Part shown: positions 25,001-36,594 of the stretch, piece after piece
Numbering within the stretch: the first letter of the stretch is position 1
How the letters are laid out: the number at the start of each line of letters is the position of its first letter
NCBI GenBank assembly: GCA_035582835.1
Contig: JAYKAV010002109.1
Coordinates: forward strand, 1,098,688 to 1,162,687
Direction: 5' to 3'
DNA from: Phoebastria nigripes
Lineage: Eukaryota; Chordata; Aves; Procellariiformes; Diomedeidae
DNA length: 64,000 bases
The notes under the pieces: model-generated
Told to the model about the DNA's origin: nothing
What the model saw: the letters and a program-made list of their open reading frames with translations, nothing else
The model's database searches: none
Made by a program: the position numbers and the translations under genes

Positions 25001-27926
25001 AAGAAATAGGAAGTTGTTTCTTTTAGAAAACACTATCTGGGCGGTGTTAGAGAAAGGTTACTTAAATGATCTCATTTTGTTCTCTTTGAGACAGATATAA
25101 GCAGAAGAAGGAACTGGAGAACAGGTTGGCCTCTATGAGAACCTCTGTGGAGAGCGGGCAAGCAGATGAGGATCAGATACGGGAATTTTACATACTACAA
25201 ATCCAGAAATGGATCAACACCAGCCTTGAGGAAATTGAGAGTATTGACCAAGAAATGGTCATCCTGAGGAGCAGAGGTACAGCGAAACAGGTATGAGATC
25301 TCTCTTGCACTGCAGGTCCTGTGGACTGTGGATAGTTAGACCTGATGATAGACACTGTTGCAGGTAAATGAACCTCAGAGGAATTAAATAGCAGAGTTTC
25401 ATAAGTTTTATTCTGTGAATTCTCGATTGAAATTTAGCTTAATCACAGCACAAGCAGATGGGGTTTGGTTTAATTCTGAATGGGCAGTGGTCTGATTTTT
25501 GGATTAGTCACTGTCCGGTGGTACCGCATGTTCTAGACAGTCATGGCTTGTGAAGTGCTAGAGCATTGAGTATCGGAGCTGAAGTGGTCTGTGGGCAGAG
25601 GCTTTCTTCCACTGTAAGTTAAAAGAAGACCCTTGTGATTTCTTTCAAGCCTACACTTCTGGTCTACAAAATGTCCAGACGTTACAGAAATAAATGCCTA
25701 TTCTGAATGCTGAAAGCTTCTCATAGACCTGCAATTCCTGTGTAGAATAGTGTTTCTGGGCTTTATGTTACTCACCTAAAGTGTCCATCTAGAAATAAAA
25801 AATCATAATGTGCTGACATAGACCATAGTCCGGCTTTGTTGGCACAGCTGGTTTGTGCAGTTCATTATTGGCATTGCAGAACTCTGCTCTTCTGTAGTGC
25901 CCTGGGTGATATCATCGGGAATGATGAGCTTGACTTGCTTCAGAATGTGCTGCGTTTGATCCCGGCGAAAAATAAGCTATATTTCATACTTTGATCTGAG
26001 CTGATCTGGTTTAGCTCTGTCAGCTTTCTGCTTTGATCAGAACGGGTGTAACAAAGGCACAGAGAGAAGTGATTTGTAGAAGCTCACAGATGGAGTTCAT
26101 GATTTAAACTGGATTAAGGCCTGAATTGTCCATCTTGGGATGTTGCTCTGACAGCAGAGGCATTACTCTTCTACAAGACCTTTAATAACTTGTTTGGGTG
26201 GGAAGCAGAGAAAGGGGATTCTCATCTACACGATTGTCTTGTGACTATTGTTTGCATCTTCAGTCTTCAGCACCACCACACGGCACTTCTCGGCAAGTCA
26301 GGCCTCCATTGAAACCTTTCATTCTTACCCGGGATGCTGCTCAGGCTAAGTATGTTGTTTTCTGCTTATTTAGACACAGTACGAGGCAGTGCTCTGTTCT
26401 CATGTCAAGCCTAAGATACTCTATCAAATGCAGAAAACCAGTCGTTACCTTCAGGCAGCGTGTTGCGTCAGGATGGCATGTGTTGTGCATCTGGGCAGGG
26501 GATGGGGGGAATGACTAATGCATTTCTTGAACTTTCTCTGATTTCTTTTGTTACCAGCATGCTGCAGTGTCTTGGCTAATGCTGTTTCCTCCTGTTGGGG
26601 TGACAGAGACAGACAAATACTACTGTGTTAGTTTATAGGCCACGTGCTTGCTGTTTGGTAAGCTGTGGAGAGGCAAGGCTTATCTGCCCCTCTATGTGAT
26701 ATAACAGGATTGTTCTTCACTCTTAAAATAAAGAGCCCAGCAGTGAAAAGCATATGTGGTCTCTTAATCTAATGTAAACTCTGGAAGATTTCACTGAATT
26801 CAAATAAGTGATCTTAGGGGCTGGGAAGATGTGATACCTACCAGAGAATCATCAGTCACAGTAATACAGTTTTTAACTGTAAGGCTTTCCCTAGGGTATC
26901 AAGACCTTAACGCTTTGTGGCACCGTGAGGTTCTTGCAAGGAATATGGCAGCTAAAGCACAAAATGGGATAGAAACCAGATTTCTTGTCATGCTTTTGAC
27001 GTTATTTGCCCTGAGCCCTCCATATATCTGTTTAGCCAAGCCATGCCTAATTGAGTTCCCAGGGGCCTCCTTGGTAAGCTGTGTTAGCACAGAGTGTTCT
27101 CCTTTGGGCTGGAGAAGTGATTCAGGGTCTTTGGACTAGAACAGTCCTCACCTCTCTAAACTAGCAGGATGAACTCTTTAAATGCCGTTATGGCTAGATT
27201 ACTGGCAAGTCTGTTGCTGAAGGCCCAGACTGTAGAAATATGTTTGTTCTCAAGCCCTCCTTGATAACGTGCCTTATATTGTTAGTACAAATTGGGTTAC
27301 AGAGTAGTTCTGTGCGTGGTTGTCTGTGTTCATTCGTAGCGATGTAAAGTGCCTTCTTTGACTGTCTCTCCCTTCCTGTAGAGTATTTGGTGCCGGATAT
27401 CCTGGCCTGCCTACTATGACTGTGGATGACTGGTATGAGCAGCGCAGAAGGCAAGGAGTCGTGTCTGGTCAGAGTGCGCATCAGAGAACACCGGGTACGG
27501 AGTGGCAAAGCACAGATTGGAATAGAGAATTCAGGAAGCCTCTTGAAGGGGGAAGGTGAACGGGCGTGTTTTCAGGGTGTAAAACACCCACTACTGAGGA
27601 AGAGTAAGAGCTGACTTTATTAGGCTGTGAGAATAACTAGATTGCTAGACTGTCCTTTGGCAATTCCTGCTTTCTGTCTAGACCGGCTCCTGGCAGGGCT
27701 TCTGTTGAGAAGTTTGAGAACTTGACTAGGGATCTTCTGCTGACTTACTGCCCCTCACTCCTGTTCTTGATTTTCAGCAGGTATAACTGATGAAGAGTTG
27801 CAGAAGCAGCAGCAGGAGAAAAAAGAGGAGGAGGAGGATGAGGAAGCTCTTCAAAAAGCTCGGAACTGGGATGACTGGAAAGATACACACCCAAGAGGCT
27901 ATGGCAACCGGCAGAACGTGGGCTGA
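22012..27926 (+). CDS. IGBP1: IGBP1, alpha4/TAP42-type PP2A regulatory protein
   Basis: Cytosolic partner of the catalytic subunits of PP2A, PP4 and PP6 that stabilises them and links them to TOR signalling. Six exons: 22012-22199, 22418-22723, 25095-25290, 26264-26349, 27382-27494 and 27778-27926; all introns are GT-AG and phases agree, giving 345 aa (human 339). Visible family blocks are [81 protein letters not shown], an acidic lysine-rich stretch, and the hallmark C-terminus [18 protein letters not shown]. The segment after exon 2's first half (about residues 120-150) is proline/glycine-rich and poorly conserved. Exon 6 has a CAGCAG tandem acceptor, so forms differing by one residue are expected. 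Intron 2 is about 2.4 kb and AT-rich, unlike the GC-rich first two exons. Confidence 0.96.
22238..22276. repeat. Hexanucleotide-like repeat in IGBP1 intron 1
   Basis: About six near-copies of GCCTGG/GGCCTG inside the 218-bp first intron of IGBP1, extending its CpG-rich first-exon environment. It is non-coding. Confidence 0.7.
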
Positions 27927-28285
27927 TGCTCTTGCTGCAGAGGGAGCAGGGCCTGGAAATCCTGTAAGAATTGCCTGTGTCCTGGAGATATAGGAGTAAA
28001 TACACTGTACATATGCGGAGGTATCCATGGCTTCTCTGGGAGGCACTGGAGTCAGAGGAGTAAACGTGACAGTTTGCTTTGGTTTACATTAAATGTCAGA
28101 CTGAGTGCACTGGTTGTGTACAGTGATACCACAGAGCTCCTGTCAGGTGGAGCTCTTTCCGAGGGGTCAGACTGCCTCTGTTCTCCCAGTCAGAGGAAGT
28201 CCTTGAAAGAAAAGTACATGAATTTGGAAACTGCTCTTTGTATTGTGGGTGGATGTATTTATTTTTTTCTCTATATTTTAAGCAA

Positions 28286-28291
28286 AATAAA
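28286..28291 (+). terminator. Poly(A) signal of IGBP1
   Basis: AATAAA about 360 bp after the IGBP1 stop codon, in an AT-rich tail. It is followed by a T/G-rich stretch suited to a downstream cleavage element, giving a 3' UTR of roughly 380 nt. Confidence 0.75.
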
Positions 28292-28309
28292 ATCTCTGTG
28301 CTGCCTACT

Positions 28310-30261
28310 TCTTGCTGTGAAAATCCCTTGCTCTTTGTCCTAGGCTCTTCCAGAGCAAGTCTGTAAGGCTGGTTTCCAGCAACCACAAGCGTGTTGGGAA
28401 TGGGAAGTAAGCAATGTCAGATGGCCGTTTTTTTCGGCCGAGGCTTCTGGACACACCAGCTTGCAGTGCAGCGCTCACCTTGGCAGGGAGGTCTGTANGC
28501 AGCCAGGTGTTCCTGGCTCTTTCCACAGGCTCATCCCGCTGTTCTTCCCTGAGCAGGCAGACTGAAGCATTTGGGATTTTTTGTGTTAAGTAGATCAGGT
28601 ATTTCAAGGGCAATGTCTTGAAGTGCTGATACTACACATAGTACAAATGCCTTAATAGAAATGTTTGTCCTTTCGCTTAGTGTAATGTGGGGTCTGCATG
28701 GCTATAGTATACATGATGTAATGCACAACATGTGTGTCCTCCAGACCCTCTTGTGGAGCCCTACAGGGGCCAACACCAGGACAAACGGTGCCGTATTGAA
28801 AAGCAAAGTAGTGCAGTGGTTGCGAGCGTGCTTTAAAATCTACTTACAGAATAACCCTGAAGGGGTGAAAAACCTTTTCTGGATTCCTCTGAAGCTAGTT
28901 TAAATAGCTGCTGGCACTAATCCTGAACTGAGTGAGAAGAGAGGGCATGACTGCTTTGCCGTACCTGGCGCTGATGTGGTGCGCGGCAGGTGTGTTACTG
29001 GGCAAGAAAGTGAGAATCGCGGCAGGAAGCTCTGGAGTCGCCCAGCGTGGGCTGGCAGCTGTGACTGCAGTTGTTCTAAACCTGTTACAAGTGTTGGGAT
29101 AAAAAAACCAAACAAAGCATTGCTGCTACTTGCGCATGTGGCAGTGTGTTACCTGGAGCAGGCCACAAGGCATTTACNGTCTTCGGTTTGGCGCAGTTGG
29201 GTTCATCAGAGTGCTCCCTTACCTCTGGGGACAGTGGGATTCTGAAAAAATTTGGGGTTTTTCCTTCCTATTAGCATGATTCAGGCACACCTGAGGGGCC
29301 AGCTAGGCTGCAGGAGAACTTACACGTAGCAATCTCGGCTCCTCTTAACTAATCTACATTTGTGAATGCCGTTGTGCCCTTGTTCCCAGATACTGAGTCT
29401 ACAACAGCAGATTATGAGTTTTTGTGGGTTCCTGGGTTTCAAACCTGTCCTGTGACACATGTTTTTCACTTTAACAACACATGCAATCCTATACATGTAT
29501 TTATCCCTTTCCTACATTTGATGTTAGCCACCTCTTCCTAGCGAGTACTTCTGGAGACGTAGGTCCTGAGAAGTAGCTCTAGTGAATTAGTTCTTGTGGA
29601 TTTTTACTGTTCCTCTGGCTGTTGGCCTGAAGCCCCATCTCAGTGCTGCTTTTGTGGTGCTCGTTTCCTTTTCTTCTCATTTTTTTTCCCCCAATCCTCT
29701 CCAGGCAGTACTCCAGTCTTCCTGGGCTAGCAGGCAGGGCTAGCTGACCCCGGTGCCCCTCTTAGGGGTGGAAGAGGAGGGGATGGAGCTGGATGCTGGG
29801 GCTTATGGTCAGGGCCCGTCTGGCGGGCTGCCTTCCTGTACTGCCGAGCAGGAGCTTCGGGATGACGTTTTCGGGCGGCTCTGGAGGGGAGTCACACCCG
29901 TAGAGCATGACAGCAGTTTGTGAAATACCCAAAGCCCGGACGGTACCATTCCCAGGGGACGGTGGTCCCTGCCAAGCCACCGCTGGTGCCGGCAGTGGTG
30001 CCTTTCCGAGGAGCGGCGACTGCCCTTCTCAACGGCAGCTCCTCGCTGCTTGCCGTGACTCCTCATCCTCCCAGGGACCACCAACTCTTCTTCCTGCTCT
30101 GCAAGCTGGGGCCGGAGCAGGTCCGCTCCCCTCCGCAGCGGACGGTTTACCTTGGATCAGGTGGTTTAAGCAGCTGGATACACAATCAATCGCCCTCCGG
30201 TATTTCCAAACTCGCCTTTTAACCTGCTGAACCAGGGTCTGGCGCAGAACTCCTTGCCACC
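28310..30261. other. Region between IGBP1 and the DGAT2-like gene, including its putative promoter / 5' UTR
   Basis: 28.3-29.7 kb is AT-rich with no recognisable gene. From about 29.72 kb the sequence becomes GC-rich and leads into the strong-context ATG at 30262, so I read 29.7-30.26 kb as promoter and 5' UTR of the DGAT2-like gene. It holds a 46-codon frame opened by an ATG at 29783 and a longer frame at about 29920-30222. Neither resembles a protein I know. Confidence 0.45.
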
Positions 30262-33200
30262 ATGAAAACAATTATTGCAGCCTGTTCCCAAAATCTTAGT
30301 GGTAAGATATTTCCAAAGCGTGTTTGAATGGTTTCTGATGTTCTGGCGATGCAAGGAGCTGGTCAGGCAATTAGCGTTTGTTGTCACTATTGTCTATTTG
30401 CTTTAGACTGCTTAGGGGAAAGGGAGGTGTTCGGAGCAATTTGGGGTTAGCAGCACCAGAGGAAAACATACAGTTGCTCAACAGGAATGAAATTTCTGAA
30501 GTTAACGCTGACAATGTGTTCGGTAACGTTACTCCCGCAAGATGCTCCAGAGTGCTGGAAATTCTTCATCTTTCCTTGCTGCCCTGAGCCGCGGATTCTG
30601 AATTTCTGGGTTTGAAGAGCATTCTGTCACTGCAGATGGGGCCAGCAGCAGAGCCCCTGGGGTCTCTCCATTTTCTGTCTGCGGTCTGGACATTCATGGA
30701 TTGCTTGGGGGGGGAGCTAGAAAAAGGAACTGAAAAAAGCAACTGTTTGGAAGGCACAAATTTGCTAGGCAGAGCTCTGCATCTTCCCTGGAAAAAAATG
30801 GGGCTTTGGAAAGTTGACAACGGCAGGGCTGTGCGGGCACAGGGCTTCTGGGGATGCCTCGCTGGGCGTGCGGGGACGGGCGGGAGGGATTGCTTAAAGC
30901 ACGGCAGGCTGCTCGGGGGAGAGGGAGAGGGAAAACGATTCTTCGATGCTGGTGATGGCTCCAGTGTTTAATTTATTTCAATTGTCCTGTTCATGGATTG
31001 AGCCAGGAAGAGTTGAACCTCCCCCAGCCACCTGAACTGGGGTTTGGTGATTCGCCCCCCACCTGAGGGTCCTGCTGAGGACCTGAGGGTCTTTGGTCCG
31101 GGGAGCCGTGGGGACAGGTCTGCTCCTGTCTCACCCTGAGCGTCTCTATCTGGCCGGCATGCTGATTTTGGGTTGTTTTCCCAAGAAAACAAGGCTCTTG
31201 TGACACAAGAGCCGGCATAGCTCGCTGCAGTGGCCATACCAGGTGGTCTCAGCCACAGTGGACCTTTGGCCGGGAGCAGTGCGCTGGTGGGACCAGTGCC
31301 TCGGGCCTGTTTCGGGGAGGAGGGATGGGGCCGTGTGTGGAGTTTGGATCCTGGCGCCCGGCCCGGGGCGGTTAATGGTTCGCCAAGGTCGGCTGGAGGG
31401 AAGGGGGCGGTGGAGGGAGTGGAGCGGCCACGGGCTGCTGGACTGTCCCTCGCGGGAGGCAAGGCTTGGTGGGGACAGCCGCGGGGATGGCCAGCCTCGG
31501 CCACCCTGGCTCGGCCCCTGGCCGCTGTCCTTGGCACTTGCCGGGGGGCGGACGCTGCCCCACGCCTCCCTGCCACACCGGCCCAGCCGAGAAAGCCCCA
31601 AATTATCTGTGAGCCTGAATGTGCCAAGGAGGGCATGGGAAAGGTCCCGGTCTTCGGGGAGCTCGGCACGGTGCGGGATGTGCCGCTGCGCTCAGCTTTG
31701 CTGGTGCACCCAGGCTCACGGATGCATTTGGGCTTAGGGGTGCCCAGCCTGCCAGCTGCCCCCTGCTCGGAGCAGGGCTGGCCCCAGAGTAGCCTTGGGT
31801 TGCCCAGGGCCACCTCCTGGCATGGTCCATAGCTCTCTGTGGATGAGCATCCCCCACCCCACCCCATCCCATCCCTCCTCGCCCAACTGCTGCATCCTTC
31901 CCATCCTACCTCCCGCTTTGCCCCNGTACCCCAACCCCAGCAGCCACGGCTACCACCGGCCCGGGACCCCCACCAGCTAGCTGGGACAGCATTTGCACAA
32001 TCCGTGCTGTTTTGGCCTGGGTGCTATGTCCCTCCCTGCAGGCAGCCGTGCCAGCATCCAGACTGCCCTGCGCACCCTGCTCGCAGCACCCTGGCCCTCA
32101 CAGCGGGATGTCCGCTCCTGGCTCCAGCTCCTCTCCGTCCTGCAGTGGGTGCTCAGCTTCCTGCTGCTGGGTGAGTAGGGGACTGCGGGGGGTCCCAGCG
32201 GGGNGGGTGCGCACCCGCTCACCCCCTTCCCTGGCTCCCACAGGAACCGTCAGCCTGCTGCTCCTCATCTATCTGGTGTTCACCAGCTTCTGGCCCATCT
32301 CTGCACTCTACCTGGCCTGGATTATCTTTGACTGGGACACACCGGAGAAAGGTGGGGATGGGCAGAGGCCCCCCCCTTCCTCCAGCTTTGCAGCAGGATG
32401 GGGTGTGGGGTCCCCCCTTTCTCTGGGTCCATCCCAGCATGGCAAATGGGGAGCACCACATCCCACCTGCTCTTTCCCTCCTCTCCCCCATCATCATCAT
32501 GGTGGGAAGAGGGATGCAGTGGGTCCGCGGGGAGTGTTTCCCACGGGTGCTGCTGCCCGCTGGGGTGGGCGTCATCTCCTGTGGTCCCTCCCCGGTTTGC
32601 AGGTGGCAGGAGGCTGCCGTGCCTGCGGCGATGGCCCGTGTGGAGGCATTTTCGGGATTATTTCCCCGTGAAGGTATGGTGCAGGGAGCTGCNGTGCCAT
32701 GCTGGGATGTTCATGCAGGCTGTGGTGGTGGTACCACCCAAAAGGACGTGCCGCCGTTATGTCCCCACGACGCTGTTTTGTCCCCGCAGCTGGTGAAGAC
32801 GCACGACCTCTCCCCCAGCCACAACTACATCATCGGCTCCCACCCCCATGGCATCCTCTGCGTCGGCGCCTTCTGCAACTTCATCACGGGCTCAACGGGC
32901 TTTGGGGAGATGTTCCCGGGCATCCGGCCCTTCCTCACCACCCTGGCCGGCAACTTTCGCCTGCCNGTCTTCAGGGAGTACCTGATGAGTGGGGGTGAGT
33001 GTCCGTGGGCAGCGGGGCGGGCAGCTGCCTGCCACCCTGCCCTCATGGGCAGCCCTGCAGGCATGGCCAGTTGTGCTGGCTTGAGCTAAGTGGGTGCCCC
33101 GGGGACGCACCCCCTGCCTGTCCCGCTCCTGCCCACCTCTGCCTGCTGCCACGGAGGGGGCAATGCCCGCGGGCAGGGGGGCTCCAGGGGGACTTCCCAG

Positions 33201-34562
33201 TCCCGTCTGAGGGAAACCTGGATCTGATGGCCTCTGCACTCCCCAGGAGCAGGCAGGGCAAGGGTGGTGCTCTGTGTGCACCCTGCCTGCACCCTGCCTG
33301 AACTCCACCCTCACTTTGCTTGCACCCTGCCCGCACCTTGCCAGCACCCTGCCTGCACCCTGCCTGAACTCCATCCTCACTTTGCTTGCGCCCTGCCTGC
33401 ACCCTGCCTGCGCCCTGCCTGCACCCTGCCTGAACTCCACCCTCACTTTGCTTGCACCCTGCCTGCACCCTGCCTGCACCCTGCCTGCACCCTGCCAGCA
33501 CCCTGCCAGCACCCTGTCTGAACTCCACCCTCACTTTGCTTGCACCCTGCCCACACCTTGCCCGCACCCTGCCCACACCTTGCCCGCACCCTGCCCGCAC
33601 CCTGCCCGCAGGCCCGGCAGCCCGGAGGACCCCGCCCCTCCCTGGGCGCTCTCCCGCAGCAGGGGGCGCCCTTGCACCGTCCCTCGCGCGGTCCCGCCCG
33701 GCACGGTCCCTCGCGGGGTCCCCGTCCCCCGGGCGCTGGAGGGGCGGGCAGTCCCACAGCACCGGTGGTCGGTTCCGCCACAGGCCTGTGCCCGGTGACA
33801 CGCCGTGCCATCGGGTACCTGCTGTCCAAGAACGGCACCGGCAACGCGGTGGCCATCGTCATCGGCGGCGCGGCCGAGTCGCTCTCCTGCTGTCCCGGTG
33901 TCACCACGCTCATCCTGAAGAACCGCAAGGGCTTCGTCCGCATTGCCCTGCAGCACGGGTGGGTCACGGGCACCGCCACCACCGCCACTGCGGGGGTCCG
34001 GGCGTCCCGGCGCCCTATCACCGCCCACCATGTCCCCTCCGCAGGGCCTACCTCGTCCCCTCCTTCTCCTTCGGGGAGAACGACCTCTTCCGCCAGGTGG
34101 TCTTTGAGGAGGGCAGCTGGATGAGGAGCATCCAGCAGCGCTTCCAGAAGATGATGGGCTTCGCTCCCTGCATCTTCTACGGCCGGGGCCTCACCTCTGT
34201 CCGGTCCCTGGGCTTCCTCCCCTACGCCAGACCCATCACCACCGTGGGTGAGCATCTCCCACCAGGGCAGAGGGGACTCCCAGAAGGTGTTGGGGCAGAG
34301 GAGGAGGACACCCCACAATGGGTGGCATTGGAAGGAAATGCTCAGCTCATGTCCTCGATGGGCCGAGCACGTCCCCATGCCACCAGCCTGACCTTCCCTC
34401 CCGGCAGTGGGAGAGCCGGTGGTGGTGCCCAAGATCGAGGACCCAAGCTGCGAGACGGTGGACATGTACCACGAGATGTACGTCCACTCCCTGCTCAAGC
34501 TCTTCAACGAGAACAAGACCAAGTACGGGCTGTCGGAGACGGACGAGCTGCACATCCTCTGA
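30262..34562 (+). CDS. DGAT2-family acyltransferase (DGAT2 paralogue)
   Basis: Endoplasmic-reticulum acyl-CoA acyltransferase of the DGAT2/MOGAT/wax-synthase family, expected to add an acyl chain to diacylglycerol or a related alcohol. Seven coding exons: 30262-30301, 32042-32170, 32244-32351, 32603-32673, 32790-32994, 33784-33958, 34045-34247, plus the last at 34408-34562; counting the 40-bp first exon there are eight. All are GT-AG and in frame: 361 aa (human DGAT2 388). Exon 1 encodes [14 protein letters not shown] behind CCACC, matching the N-terminus of DGAT2 and not DGAT2L6, AWAT or MOGAT2. Then come a hydrophobic hairpin (about 41-85), RDYFP, the active-site HPHG (134-137), [17 protein letters not shown], and EEGSW..GFAPCIF.GRGL. 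Synteny (IGBP1 to P2RY4) is that of DGAT2L6/AWAT1, but identity is closest to DGAT2. Substrate is not certain. One N at 32966 falls on a third codon base (Pro). Confidence 0.92.
33275..33612. repeat. Higher-order minisatellite in intron 5 of the DGAT2-like gene
   Basis: An 11-bp motif (CTGCACCCTGC and variants) is repeated dozens of times. It is interrupted four times by a 22-24 bp block beginning AACTCCACCCTCACTTTG, at about 33301, 33367, 33432 and 33520, giving two levels of repetition. Because the motif lacks stop codons, long open frames run through it on both strands. They are artefacts. It lies in the 789-bp intron between 32995 and 33783. Confidence 0.9.
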
Positions 34563-36000
34563 GCACGGCCGGCGCCGGTGGCCAGATCCTGGCTCACAAG
34601 GGCAGCTGGCTCTTGCGGGTGGGGATTTCAGCCGGCCCGGCACTGGGAACACACGGGGGATGGTGCCCACTCTGGCTCTCCGCTCCTCCGGCCAAAAAAC
34701 CTGAGCGGGAGATGGGAGGAGAGGAGGAAGTGAGGGGAAGGGGAGATAGGGAAAGGGTCCCCCTTGAAAGGGGTTTGGAGGGGCTGCGGGTGACACAGCT
34801 GTCCCCTGAGGATGTGGGGCTGATGGGGGGGGGCTGGTGTGAGGCTGGGGGCCGGCGGTGGGCATGGTCCCCACAAGATATCCAGGACACCATGAGCTAA
34901 GGGAGGGGGTGTCATGGGAGGAGGGAATGAGATGGGCTCTTTGGGGTGGCATCCTGATGGTGAGTGGGACCAGGCTGGGGAGACATCCCCCCCTGGGGTG
35001 GAGGGGGGACACTCCTGGACTTGGGGACCTGTGGAAGTGGCCTCAGCTGGGACCGTGTGGCCCTGGGCAAGGGGCAGGTGCTGCTCTGGCCCCAGGTGAG
35101 CCTTTTCCACTGCCTCTGCACCCAATACAGATTTCCAAGCCCCTCGCTGCTGCCTGTGTGTGCTGGGGGGGCAGGATCGGCGGCACTGCGGCCGTACCCC
35201 TGCATTCCCCATGTGGGTGGACCTGCCACCCACCCATGTCCCCTCCCTGGCAGTCCCATCTCCAGGGCTGGGGCCGTGTGTGGCGGGGACCCTTGCACGG
35301 CTCAGGTGCAACCGAGCAGCTCCTGGGTCCACCTGGGCCACGTCGGATATAATGGGAGGTGAGGGGCAGCAGCTGCTCTTACTGGGTTAACTGGGCTTAG
35401 GAGGGAAGTCTCCTTCTCTCTCTGCTTTTGGCTCAGCGGTGAGTGAGGGGCTCTCTGGGTACCACTGTCTGGTGGGATGGGGATGTGGGGCTGGGACATG
35501 GCATCCCTGGGGCCCTCTCTCTCCCTGGGTGACCTGGGCAGCTCCTCGTGGGATGTGGGTGTCTGTGGCTGGTGCCATGGCCATGGCTGGGGGGTGACAC
35601 CACGATGATGCTGTGGGCATCCCTTCCCTAGGCATGTGCTGGCAGGACTCATGGGGGGCAGCCCCTTCCGGGGCTCCCCGTGGTGGGGACAGCCCCATCC
35701 CACCCCTGCCCGGGCTGGCGTGGGAGAGTCGACAGCGCTGATAGCCATCTCTGGTCTGCTCCTCTCTGCGCAGGCACTCAGTCAAACAAAAGGGCTGGGT
35801 AAATATTTGGAAAGCAAACACCCATAAAGGCAGATTCCCGAGGACTCTCCCGTCACCGCGGGTGTCACCGCTCCGGTTCCTCACTCTGAACCTGCCTCAG
35901 TGCCGGCGTTAAGGTGGCAGGTGGCTTTTCTCTGCTCTCAAACGCTTTCTGGGGTAAGGGTGGGCATCTCGTCCCTCTTCCTTCTGCTATGGGAAGAAAC
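34563..36000. other. 3' flank of the DGAT2-like gene and convergent intergenic gap
   Basis: GC-rich, with no exon assignable to a known protein. The first part must be the DGAT2-like 3' UTR. Beyond about 35.2 kb the sequence separates two convergent genes (DGAT2-like on +, P2RY4 on -). Confidence 0.5.
35124..35129 (+). terminator. Possible variant poly(A) signal of the DGAT2-like gene
   Basis: AATACA, a known minor poly(A) hexamer variant, 560 bp after the stop. It is followed about 25-45 bp downstream by a GTGTGTGCTGGGGG stretch that could be a GU-rich cleavage element. No canonical AATAAA or ATTAAA occurs on this strand before 36 kb. Tentative. Confidence 0.35.
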
Positions 36001-36030
36001 AGGCCTGAGCGTAGAGAAAGGGGAAGGGGC

Positions 36031-36036
36031 TTTATT
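36031..36036 (-). terminator. Poly(A) signal of P2RY4
   Basis: AATAAA on the minus strand (TTTATT on plus), about 560 bp beyond the P2RY4 stop codon. It is the first canonical signal downstream in the direction of transcription. Confidence 0.65.
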
Positions 36037-36594
36037 GGGGGGTGACAGGCAGCAAGTGCCCCATGCCGTGTCCCTCCCCACCTCTCCCAAGGCCAGCAGT
36101 GTGACAGGGACATCTCTGAGAACCTCTGCCAGGCACGCGGCGGGCCCCGTGCCGGCTCTGTCCCCAGGTTCAGTCTGCTCCCTGCACGTCACTGTCAAGC
36201 AGACTGGAAGGGCTGTGCATGCCCAGGGAGGGACCAGCGTCCCTTCTCTTTAGTGACCTGTCAGCCCCCACGTGTCCCCAGGAGCNCCCCGGGATGGGAT
36301 GCCAGCCTGCCTCCCCGAAATGGCTTTCTCAGCATCCTTCCCGTTCCCACGGGTGCCTGGCAGCTGTCCTGCCCCGAGCGGCATCAGCACCTTCCTCCCA
36401 CAGCATCCCAGGGCAGGGCTGGGACAAGCCCCATGGCCACCAGCCCTCAGCCCTGTGGTCTCTGCCCCTGCAGAGGCTGGGCATGGGCAGGTCAGGTTTG
36501 GGGACCTGCGGGTGCCAGGGTGCCCACATGGAGCCCGGAGGGGCTGCAACTCGTGGAGACCAGGGATGAGGTTACTGGAACCCCCTTTGGCCCC

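Noticed and set aside
30968..31867. Open frame of 299 codons on - in the first intron of the DGAT2-like gene
   Set aside because: Low-complexity Pro/Gly/Ser/Arg composition and no recognisable domain or splice structure.
32026..32170. ATG at 32026 as the start of the DGAT2-like protein
   Set aside because: The better model uses the acceptor at 32041 and the conserved DGAT2-type first exon at 30262. The ATG at 32026 would then lie in the intron.
33443..34597. Open frame of 384 codons on - over the same region
   Set aside because: It is the antisense shadow of the acyltransferase exons plus repeat, with no family similarity.
33452..34900. Open frame of 482 codons on + covering the minisatellite and several acyltransferase exons
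   Set aside because: It runs through the stop-free repeat and reads the true DGAT2-like exons in the wrong frame or through introns. The spliced model explains the region with conserved motifs.
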